This document shows positions 1-10,860 of a DNA stretch of 64,000 nucleotides, piece by piece (within the stretch, counting starts at the first letter, position 1; each line of letters opens with the position of its first letter). Both the position numbers and the translations under genes were made by a program. The notes beneath the pieces are model-generated. The model was not told the origin of the DNA and did not search any database. It worked only from the letters and a program-made list of their open reading frames with translations. The DNA comes from Anoplopoma fimbria (lineage: Eukaryota; Chordata; Actinopteri; Perciformes; Anoplopomatidae): assembly GCF_027596085.1 (NCBI RefSeq), contig NC_072472.1:9790219-9854218 (forward strand), given 5' to 3'.

Positions 1-158
1 TTTATTTTTAAGCAGGAGCAATCTACACATTTAGATAGCAGGTGGCCAAATGAAACACCATCTAAATGGGTATACCTGTGTGTGATGCATGTGAGTAAGG
101 GCTTTTTCCAACAATAGAACTGATTTCTGTTCAATGCTTGTTGGCAATGATTTAGAGA

Positions 159-214
159 CTTTTGTTTCTCCCACCCAGCAGCCTGGAATCGCTCCATAAG
201 CCTTTAGAAGCCTG
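159..214 (+). repeat. 56-bp inverted repeat, copy 1
   Basis: The reverse complement matches 4390-4445 at 54 of 56 positions; the two mismatches are adjacent (AG versus GA). The sequence is not low complexity. It abuts the TG array at 219. Similarity stops sharply on both sides. The family is not recognised. Confidence 0.9.
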
Positions 215-216
215 TG

Positions 217-440
<224 letters not shown>

Positions 441-987
441 GGGGAGCAGCCGTGAAGACACCACCCAGCTCTGTAGGGGAGGGGAGGGTAGTATGGGAGG
501 GAGGGTGATGAGAGTGGGGGGTTTGGATGCTCGTTTCAGCACCAAGGACAGCTCCGGGTAAAAAAGCCAGCAGCAGCAGCGGGTCGGTCCTCTCTGCTGC
601 TGTGGAAAAAAAGAAAACAACCAGAAATAAAAACATTTATTTCTTCTCTTGAAGACAACAATTGCGATACGTTTTCCTCGAGGAAGGGGGACTTCATTTA
701 ATGCTGTCCGGATCAGGCGACATATTCTTAGTGACAGGCTACCGACAAAACCATTACAGGACTCCCGGTTGTTGCGTGTGCAATCTCTGCGAAGTTTTCT
801 GCCACTGAGCGACAGATTCTGCCTCCTCCAGCTGGTCTGCACAGCTCATCTGGGTGTTCAAGGGGAAGTTGAAGAGAAAGTGACACCACATCGGCACCTT
901 CTCCAGTTTTGGACTATGACCTGAGTTGTTGGGACTTTTTTTTTTTCTTTTTTCTCGTTTGCCCAGTTCTGCTGCGTAATTCGCCGG

Positions 988-988
<1 letters not shown>

Positions 989-1052
<64 letters not shown>
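989..1052 (+). repeat. (TG)32 microsatellite in the leader region
   Basis: Pure TG array, 127 bases upstream of a CA array that is its complement. It lies in probable promoter or 5' untranslated sequence. Confidence 0.97.
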
Positions 1053-1055
<3 letters not shown>

Positions 1056-1178
1056 AAGGATTTTCTATTTGTTGGATAATACTTCACAAAGGCAAGCAGG
1101 ACTTTTTTTTTTTCTCCATTCGGTGCTATAGGCTTTTACAGCCTCCACAGATCGTCCCACCCCTCCCTCCCCCCCCCC

Positions 1179-1179
<1 letters not shown>

Positions 1180-1251
<72 letters not shown>
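1180..1251 (+). repeat. (CA)36 microsatellite preceded by a C run
   Basis: A run of C residues (about 1169-1180) passes directly into pure CA repeats. It is complementary to the TG array at 989-1052. Confidence 0.97.
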
Positions 1252-1254
<3 letters not shown>

Positions 1255-1420
1255 TTAAACGCTCTTACATTTACCACCACTGATGCAAGACTTCGATGCG
1301 CCCGGGTACACGTCTCCTCTCTCGCAGCGGCTGATTCTTTCCCTCCTCCCAGTCATCCACCTCATCCTTCTTTTGATTTAACATCCCATTCACAGGGGGA
1401 CGCCCCGGACTGCCATCTTT

Positions 1421-1453
1421 CACCCCCCACCCCCCCCCCCCCCCCCACCCCCA
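1421..1453 (+). repeat. poly-C tract in the leader region
   Basis: Almost pure C broken by a few A residues. The minus strand carries G runs long enough for G-quadruplex formation, and the plus strand could form an i-motif. It lies about 220 bases before the start codon. Confidence 0.9.
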
Positions 1454-1510
1454 TTTTCGATGATAATGGCCATGGATCGACATGAAGAATGCATATTCAG
1501 ATTGTTGTAG

Positions 1511-2513
<1,003 letters not shown>

Positions 2514-2520
2514 GACACCT

Positions 2521-2524
<4 letters not shown>

Positions 2525-2550
<26 letters not shown>
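2525..2550 (+). repeat. poly-T tract just inside the intron
   Basis: A run of 26 T residues begins 17 bases after the splice donor. U-rich tracts at this position can assist U1 recruitment through TIA-type proteins. That role is known in general and only inferred here. Confidence 0.95.
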
Positions 2551-2557
<7 letters not shown>

Positions 2558-2576
2558 AGCAGGTCACCCATTCACG

Positions 2577-2676
<100 letters not shown>

Positions 2677-2723
2677 GAAAGAAAAGTTGGAGTCACCGCT
2701 AGAAGGCGCACTTGTTTTGCTGG

Positions 2724-2831
<108 letters not shown>

Positions 2832-2836
2832 CACGT

Positions 2837-4389
2837 CTGGTTACAGGAGTGGATGGATGGGCGTTTTCTAGCACAGGACATCCACTTGTTCTTGAGTGAT
2901 GTGGGTGAACTGAACACTTCAGTGTGGTGACTGCTAGAGACAGGGTGATCAAATCTGCTTCCACCTGTTTTCTTTGATCAATAGTTCTTGAAATTGTGTC
3001 ACTTTTTTTTTTTTTTTTTTAACTTTTTTTTAAAAGTAGCAAATGCTTAATTTCCATGCAACCACAAACACACAGTCTGAGACTCGTGGAACAAAATCCA
3101 ATTACAGATCACTCCTGGTAATTGAATGAAGGGCTACTTCATGTTCTGATCACAGTGTGTTCAATTCTCTTACAGCATGTTGCAGCAGTCTGTACTCTCT
3201 TGCAGGCTAGTTTATATTTCATAAGATTTAACTAGATTTTGATAATTTCACTCCCATCTGACACACGGCAATAGTCAGAGCAATGATTTGTCAACGCTTG
3301 CCATTTCTCATCTTGGTGCAATTTTCTACTCCACCTCCTGTCTGCTTTCATCCATCCCATCCTTTCAACTTCTTGCATTTCCTTCTGGCTTTTCTGATTC
3401 ATTACGTTTCTCCATCTTTGCTCACTGGCTGGTACGAATCTGGCAAGAGCCGTAGCGAGGAAGAGATCTTGACTTTTAAATTAGCTTCCGTAAAATGTTA
3501 TGATTGCAACTAAATAATCCATATTCTCTGATATAATCTATCACAAATTTGATTGCTGCCATTTAATAGACAGTCTGACACTGTATATGTGCTTCATTCT
3601 TAGTACCTACGCACTACTTGGATGTTATAAGACAATCATTTCCTTGGGAATAACCTTTGAATCAGTAGCAAACAAAACTCTTTAACTTGCATAACCCATA
3701 ATTAATTAATTCTGCTTTTTTATAATTTATCTGACATTTGAGGTGCTGTAATAAACTAAACCCCTTTGGCTTCCCAAGATAGTTGCAGCTCTTTGTTTAA
3801 TCTTCTGTAAATATGTCCTTTTGCCAACACAAGCTCTTTGAAATGCCATGGCTTTATAAATACGACCCAATTTTAGTCATATATGTAGTTACCACACATT
3901 AAACAGAGTCTTGTTACATAACTGAGATACAGTAGCTGCAAATAAAACTGGAGAAGCTGCCAACAGTACTGAGATCAAGGCAGCTATCATGAAATTCACT
4001 AATAACATGGAGTAATAGTTTCTCTCATAGTTACAGTGGTTTAAAAAATAGGGTTGATTTTACCTTAAAAGGATCCCAATATGGAAAATAATTTGTGACA
4101 CATCTCTAGTAAGACTTGTTTTACAGAAACAAGTAGTCTTTGGCCATGAGTAGGTGTGGGTTTCATTGTTATTTGAATACTGTATCTAGACACTACATGT
4201 AACTTCCATTGTGGTTTGTATTTTGGGGTATTGATGCGGTGGACACTGTTCACATTCATAAGAAACATTTTCTCAGTTCAACGAGAAAGACATCTAAGCC
4301 TTTTGTTTTTATTACTGAATTTGCGGCATGATTTCAGTACCCAAGCGTCCAGATGTTTGGCACGTAAAATCAGTTATGTTGCAAACATC
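2837..4389. other. intron stretch without recognised genes
   Basis: AT-rich unique-looking sequence. It holds a poly-T run at 3003-3020 and nothing else that I can support. Confidence 0.6.
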
Positions 4390-4445
4390 CAGGCTTCTAA
4401 AGGCTTATGGAGCGATTCCAGGCTGCTGGGTGGGGAAAACAAAAG
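4390..4445 (-). repeat. 56-bp inverted repeat, copy 2
   Basis: Near-identical partner of 159-214 in the opposite orientation. It lies in otherwise unremarkable intron sequence with no TG array beside it. Confidence 0.9.
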
Positions 4446-5774
4446 GATAATTTGTAGTTTATCATGTAAGAAGAGTTGTGTTTATGACGTTATAGTGTTA
4501 TCTGTAAATTCTTCACATCCCCAAAATAATACTTGTTATTCATCTTATTCCAAGATGTTCTTGTGATGACTGCGATGGGGGCCAGGACCACTTGTTAGAA
4601 ACCACTAGGCCATGCAGTCACCACCACTTTAGGGAAAACCACTGCCAGCCACATATTACACCAAAGTCAAAAGATCACATGGCCACAAGAAAAAGAAAAA
4701 AACAGCTCCAGGTTAAATGAACTCTGCATTAATGGCTTGAATGAAGCCGCTACAACGACTAGATGGCTCTTGGCTATCATAACCCCCAGAAGTAGCACTA
4801 AGAAGCCAAATCAAGTGGTGGTGGGGGCTACTGACACACACACTACACTTACACACGCACACACACACACACACACACACCCACACACACACTTTGCTTA
4901 TGCGATATCTGGCAGTGTGTCTGTGGGCCGCCTCTGCAGGCTATCCTTGCTTACTGGTAAACAACTGCTTCCTGGCTTTGTTGACAAATGTTCATCTTGT
5001 TAGAGGGCACACTCTCAAAGGCTAAGGGCACAGTGGCAGATGTGTCGGGCCTTTATCTCAACACACACGGGCACACAAAAGCCAACATGCACTCACACAG
5101 AGGTGCACAGAAGATCAGGTAACCAGGCACAATCACAGAGGCACACACACATGAACGCAGGCTTAGCATACACACACACACACACACACCAAACCGTGCA
5201 GGGAGTTTGTTAAATGCTGCAGTCACCCAGTGGATTAAATGTAGTCACTGACAGTCTCTTGTTTATCTGCCTGTCACGTTTTTGGCGAGCTCGTCTTTCC
5301 CTTCTCTCCATCCTCCCTCTTCCTTCCCTTTACTTGTCTACTCGTCTCTCCCTTCTTCTCCTTTCATGTCTTCTCATTTTGCTCTCGTCAATCTTACCCG
5401 GCTTTTCTCTCTCTCGTCTCCGTTCCCGCCCTCCCTCTTGCCAGCTTTATTTTGCTCGGTGCGCCGCGGGGGCAAGGAGCAGCGTGGCGGCACCAGTTGC
5501 CTTTACATGCCTCACTGCTCCGTCACGGCTCCCGTCTCGCTTCTTATTCATATTCCTGCTTGTCCATCTCCATGATTGTTTATTTACCTTCATCTTCGCC
5601 TGTCTCATTCTACGTTTTAGTCTTTTTTCTGCCTCTTTGTGTGTGTGCCTCTTCTTATTTTAACTATGCCAACGAGTCTGTCTTTCTTATTTGTTGGCAT
5701 TGTATTGGCCATATTGAATATCCTAAAACCTTGAAAATGTTTTTGACAACATTGAGATTTAAGGGAATATTAGG
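4446..5774. other. intron stretch: scattered CA repeats and a pyrimidine-rich block
   Basis: A short CA array lies at 4857-4893, broken CA repeats at 5060-5190, and a strongly C/T-rich block at about 5280-5450. The serine/leucine/proline-rich frames there follow from composition. Confidence 0.6.
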
Positions 5775-6140
5775 ACTAGCTGTTTTTAATCCAAACTGAC
5801 TATGCCCCTTTGAGCAAAGAGAGGTCCTTAAAAATAAAAATGTTGGCCTGACCTTTACCTCACTGAACTCATTTTAGGATTAATTGGAACATCAGCTGCG
5901 AGCCATGCCTTATCCCAACATCGGTGGCCAAACTCACTAATGCTTTTCTGGCTGAAAGAAAGCTAATCCCTGCAGCCAGATTCCAAAATCTTGTTGAAAG
6001 CCCTCCCAGAGGAGTGGAGGCTGTTTGGAGTTAATGCCAATTAGTTTGTTAAGAAATGTGCAACAACCAAAACACGGATGTAATGCGCATCTGTCCACAT
6101 ACTTTTGACACATTTGATGTGCTAAAAAAGGGGATAACAT
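5775..6140 (+). mobile_element. decayed Tc1/mariner-like transposon remnant (3' transposase end)
   Basis: Read on the plus strand with frameshifts, the sequence recalls the C-terminal part of fish Tc1-like transposases. The clearest stretch, about 5889-6031, translates as LIPTSVAKLTNAFLAERK followed by LIPAARFQNLVESPPRGVEAV and then a stop. It is followed near 6095-6110 by GTCCACATACTTTTGACAC, like the usual 3' end of such elements. Frameshifts upstream (TATGCCCCTTTGAGCAAAG near 5801) show that it is inactive. The 5' half and the terminal inverted repeats are missing. Confidence 0.75.
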
Positions 6141-8744
6141 CAGCATTAGTGGTTGCCAGTCATCTGCCATTAACCCTAACAATGCTTTGCTAAAGTTGCC
6201 TGCTGGACAGTTAGAAAGCTAATATGACCAAAACCTCACTGTTTGTTTAGGTCACAGCAAAAAAAAAATTCAGGTATCTCACTATTATACATTTAAGACA
6301 CATTGACGCCTTCATGTGGCCTCTATAATAGAGCCGTACATGTTTAGGGTAAAGTCCTTAAGGGCAAAACAACAGTTCCCAATTTGACTGACACAACTTC
6401 ACCAATTTCCACTTACAAGTTTCATGTTTTTCTTGCCAGAAGTCTTAACCACCTTTATCTCTTTAAATCCTCTTTTTGCTTGTTATCTTTTGCCCTGAAT
6501 CCTTCACTCTTCTGATTGGATCCAACAATCTTTTTTTTTCTGTTTGAGACTATTCAAATTCAGGATGGTCTCCGAGACCCCAGAAGGGAAATACATTTAC
6601 CAATTTGTTGCATGGCTAGAGTGACTGATAATTAATCATCACTGTTGACAGTTGTATGTGGTATTCATCGCAGGGCCTGACAGAGCCTATTGCATCAGAA
6701 TCATCGAACAACACAGCATCATCTGTGTGGCAAAAAAAACAGGAAATATGTAATTCAAAAGTCTGCTGGAAGGATAGGAAAATCAAATCATATTTGGTTC
6801 CAGTCTTTTTTTTTCATGTACCTCAGCCGAACATGCCAGAGTGAAGTGTGTGTCATTACAAATGTCCATTTTCATATGACCGTGTGTGCTGGTGTGTGAC
6901 ACACTGTGCCATTAGCTTGTTACACACAGATGGGTAACTCCTTGTGTAACAAATGGGTTTTGGCAGGTGGGAAACAAGAGGCCGTGGTTATGATAATGGT
7001 GTTTTGTGTCTGTTTTTTTTGTGTGTTAATGCGTGACCCATGTTGCACTACCTGAGGCATATGCACACCCGTTGAGCCGCTGGCTAGACACACCTGCACA
7101 CTAGCCAACCCCTCACACACAAACACACACACATACACCCACTTGCAGACACACACGCACACTCATCACCATATGAAAACTACATAACACTCACCCAGCG
7201 AGCTGTTCTCGGCCCCGTCGCTGACGACATTAGCAGCGGCGGTCCCATGCTGCAGGCCTGCAGGAAGTGATTAGCCGAGGAGCAGACAGGCCGTGACAGC
7301 TCTGAGGAGAGTCTTGATAGGGACAGCTGCTACCCTGGCCTCAGATCCACAGGGGAGACCACCACCACACACCTCCACTCTGCATTATTCAGGCTGAGAC
7401 AAAAAGGAAGGAGAGAGGGGCAGATGAAGAACATTGTTTGATTCATGAAAGAGGAGAAAAATACTGGTGTTCTTCTTACTATTGCTTCTGTTACTATGAC
7501 TACTGGTGATGCTACTTCTTTGACGACCACTTCTATTACAGTTCTACTAGGACCGTTACTGTACTACTATAATGCTAAACGCTACTACAACCAGTGGTGC
7601 TTTGTTAATCCAAGTACTGCTATATGTAATAATACTATAACCATCAGATGCAAAAAGTACTGCTGGGGGCGGGCAATTTTCCTCTTCCTACCCCCTTCTT
7701 CTGGCTCTATTTTGATTTCAACTACACACCTTTAAGTTTTGTGAAGCCGGTAGTAAAGAGGGCACACCAATGGCCCCTTCCCCCTTCCCCCTCCTTGCTT
7801 GGACCACAGCCAACTTTGAAGTCAACCTTCATTTTGATCTTAATGACACGCCTGTTAAGTTTTGTGACTGTAACTTGCTTGGTTGCTATGCTATGCTATT
7901 GTGATCACAAACTCTGTCCACAGTCACCAGACAGAAAGTACTTTCCCGCTACGTTAGGTGTCTCCAGGACCACAATTTGATGACTCACATACACAGTCAC
8001 AAGGTGAAAACAATACCGCCGTCACTGTCACGGCTGGTAATGATTTACATTGCATGAATGCCTCACAAATACTTGAAAGTATTTGAAAAGAAACCCCATA
8101 CCTAGCCTTTTTAAGCGTGTGCTGATTGTATAAGCAACCTGGGTGATGGTTTGCAGATGTTTGGTAAGTAGTCAAGTAGTAGTCTCTATTTACAAATTCC
8201 TTACATTGTGTTGCTGCCTTTAATATTGATATGCTGCTTTGGAGAGTTAGAAAAAACTGGCATGCACTTCTGTTTTTGTTGAGTTAGAATCATAGTTGCT
8301 GCGTTTTGTACAAGCTGCAGGCAAGGAACAGACTTGAGACTGAGTCAGAAATACAGAAGGTGTTAAAAAAACAAAAGAACAGATGACCCTATATCCTCTT
8401 CACCAAAACGATACAAAATATTCTTCAGATAGAAGAAACTTCATTTAATACAGGGAAATAAACCTTACCTTATAACGAAACTTTTTTTGCATGTATACTG
8501 CTGGTTTTCGACTGATTTTGCATAAGAGCTCACAGTTTGAGATGCAGAAGGGGTTGTATGAACATAAGTTGAAGACAGAATGGAAGAAATAGTGGATAAA
8601 GGGCAAGTGGGTCGTATGGAAAGAAGATAGACTTTCTTGTTTGTCTAGCCTCCCATTGACCTTCTCCCATGGAGGCTTAGTGTAGTTACGTAGCGTAGAT
8701 TCCCATAATCCCCGGACTCTGGAGGATATGGCCAACTACAGGGC
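6141..8744. other. intron stretch without recognised genes
   Basis: Mostly AT-rich unique sequence. Bases 7195-7345 are distinctly GC-richer and contain CAGCTG boxes. Bases 7476-7620 are a cryptic ACT/TGC-like trinucleotide region. A local duplication lies at 7709-7868. The frames seen here lack recognisable domains. Confidence 0.55.
7709..7868 (+). repeat. local direct duplication (two diverged copies of about 38 bp)
   Basis: Bases 7709-7746 and 7831-7868 share ATTTTGAT at the start and TTAAGTTTTGTGA at the end, with scattered mismatches between, 122 bp apart. It may be an old tandem duplication or part of a degraded repeat. Confidence 0.55.
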
Positions 8745-8760
8745 TCTGGGAGAGAGAACA

Positions 8761-8805
8761 GAGAAAGAGAGAGAAAGAGAAAGAAAGAAAGAAAGAAAGA
8801 GAGAG
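8761..8805 (+). repeat. purine tract (GAAA/GA)n
   Basis: An uninterrupted run of G and A with GAAA units at its centre. It is a simple repeat with no coding content. Confidence 0.9.
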
Positions 8806-9597
8806 TGAACAATGGAGCGTCAACAACGAGCTCCCATCAGCCCTCTGCGACTACCTCCTCTCCTCGCAGTCTATCAGCCCATTTTCTCCTCCTCTGTGAC
8901 TCTTGACACTCTATTCTCTCTGCGGTGGTAGGCACAGTTGATATAATGCCGATGCTCTTCCCCTGTTGTATTGGAATAAGTGCTCTGCGGTGCGACGAGG
9001 TGTGGAGCGTTGCCATAATGACAGAAGCTGCAGCTGGAGAGCCTCTTCGCTCGCTCAACCCACCGACTGGCTGCTGCAATGCATCAATGCTTTAATAGTC
9101 CTGCTATGCGCAGAGCCCAGATTGGTGGGAAAACTCCATGTAAATGGATGCACAGAATTCCCATCACATCAGTAATTGCATCACCTTATCACACCAAATG
9201 CTGTCGCCACGGTGGGAGTGCATTGCACCGTTCAGATCAATGCCTGCTGCTATTTGGTAACTTTTTTGTAAGTTACCCAAATAGAAGATCTCGTGAAAAA
9301 GAGGACCTATATACTAAGAATAATATCAGTTCAAATACCTAACTTTTTTAGGTAAGTTTATGTTGGACATAAATGTTATGTGGAGTCTTGGCTTCATTAA
9401 AGTGTGTTTATTTTGTCTTGTTCTCTCCACAGGTAGTTCAGTGCCTCATTTAGCTCTACCGGGCCCTTCATTCATCTTCTTCAGTCTAAACATAATGTGA
9501 CTGATGAAACAGTTCGTCAATATTCAGATTAATTTGTACTTAAACATCATTATGAAACTTAAAGAGTTTGATCGTGTTTTGGATCGTTCCATATTCC
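8806..9597. other. intron stretch with a small hairpin
   Basis: Unique-looking sequence. A near-perfect hairpin of 14/15-bp arms with one bulge lies at 9250-9284, and a GTGCCTCATT motif at 9441, which recurs at 9601, 10222 and (inverted) 35173. No gene seen. Confidence 0.5.
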
Positions 9598-9772
9598 ACT
9601 GTGCCTCATTAGAACCGCACATTGTCACTCACACAGCAGTGGTCCACAGCTTGATCGAGCATATGGTCATACTGCTGTAATTTCATTCCACAGTGCTTTA
9701 TAACTTCCTAGGGGCAGAATGTCAGAGGCATTTCATTTGTAAGTGGCAATGAAGTCCTAATGTCCATTAAGA
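9598..9772 (+). repeat. two-block duplicated element, copy A
   Basis: Block 1 (9598-9612, ACTGTGCCTCATTAG) is identical to 10220-10234. Block 2 (9729-9772) matches 10293-10334 at most positions, sharing CATTTCATTT, TAAGTGGC, TGAAG and TGTCCATTAA. The blocks are in the same order and orientation with different spacing. The ATTA cores look like homeodomain sites, and the function is unknown. Confidence 0.7.
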
Positions 9773-10219
9773 AAGCTAGAGGCACTAATATTAAGACTCC
9801 AGAGGAAATTACTGAAACCACCAATGGTAATTTGAGATAAAAGTCTTGATGATTCATAAAAACAAAAGATCTTGGTTTTTTTTCTTCTCATATCTAGTAA
9901 AGGAGAGAGGGCAGTTGGCTTCAACTATATTTGTTCTCATTATTGACACAGGTAGGGATACAAACAATGGCATAAAAAATGATAGAGTGGAAACAAAGTT
10001 GGAAAGCATTTGTCAAATATTTGAGAACTGAAATTGATGATTTCTCAACACAGATTTCCATCCAGAGAACAGTGAAAACACTTGATCCTATGATTATCAC
10101 ATAGGACTGTAAACTATGTGAAAAAAATCTAACAAAAAAAAAAACCGTTAAATAGTCTTTAGCATGACACTAGGCAGTACCTGAAGTTTATACTGCAGAG
10201 GATTATTCCAAACTACAAT

Positions 10220-10334
10220 ACTGTGCCTCATTAGTAATCCCTCGGTGTCATTTCAGAGTACTTGGCTGCTTGCTAGAGCACACTGTCATCACCATTTCAT
10301 TTCTAAGTGGCTGTGAAGCTCCCTGTCCATTAAA
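10220..10334 (+). repeat. two-block duplicated element, copy B
   Basis: Partner of the element at 9598-9772, about 620 bp downstream. The two blocks are closer together here. It may be a diverged tandem duplication of a regulatory sequence or two copies of an old repeat. Confidence 0.7.
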
Positions 10335-10554
10335 GCACACACAGAAAATATTCTAGACCTTTAAACACACTATCTATGTGCAAAGATATCAGCGATATCG
10401 CTCACTGTTGCGTTGAATTCCTTCTACCTATTATTGTAAAGCAGGCAGTAGGAGGAGCTTTTACTCTTACAACCCATTTTGTCTTGGATTTTGTTTAATT
10501 CTTCTGGATTCACACCCAGCAGACAAGATTATTATTAAATTAACATATCACATG

Positions 10555-10860
10555 GTACCTAAGAGACGCCTCACTACATCGGTCATGTGATCAATTTAGA
10601 AATAGCCACGTGTTTTTGAAAACCTAGCTTGGATAAAAAGAGTACTCCACTGATCACTGTACTCCTATAACATTGTCCGACTCACGTTTTAAAAGAAAGG
10701 AAAGAAAAGGTCTGTAAGCAGAGGTGAAGAGAAGGCTACAGAGGTCTGGTGAGCTCACTTCTTTCTGACTTCCCCAAACTCATTTTCTTTCATTTTCAAT
10801 CCTTTAGTCTTCAACAATAACTGACGTTGCCTCGAGTCACTTGTCGGATTTTGTGCTGCT
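10555..10860. mobile_element. probable degraded interspersed repeat
   Basis: Segments such as GGATAAAAAGAGTACTCCAC and CTCCTATAACATTGTCCGAC recall a repeat I have seen in many percomorph sequences. The family is not assigned and the boundaries are approximate. Confidence 0.4.

Noticed and set aside
5214..5663. Ser/Leu/Pro-rich frames in pyrimidine-rich blocks (also 25412-25753, 27124-27513 and 34935-35129)
   Set aside because: They follow from C/T-rich composition and are open in several overlapping frames at once.
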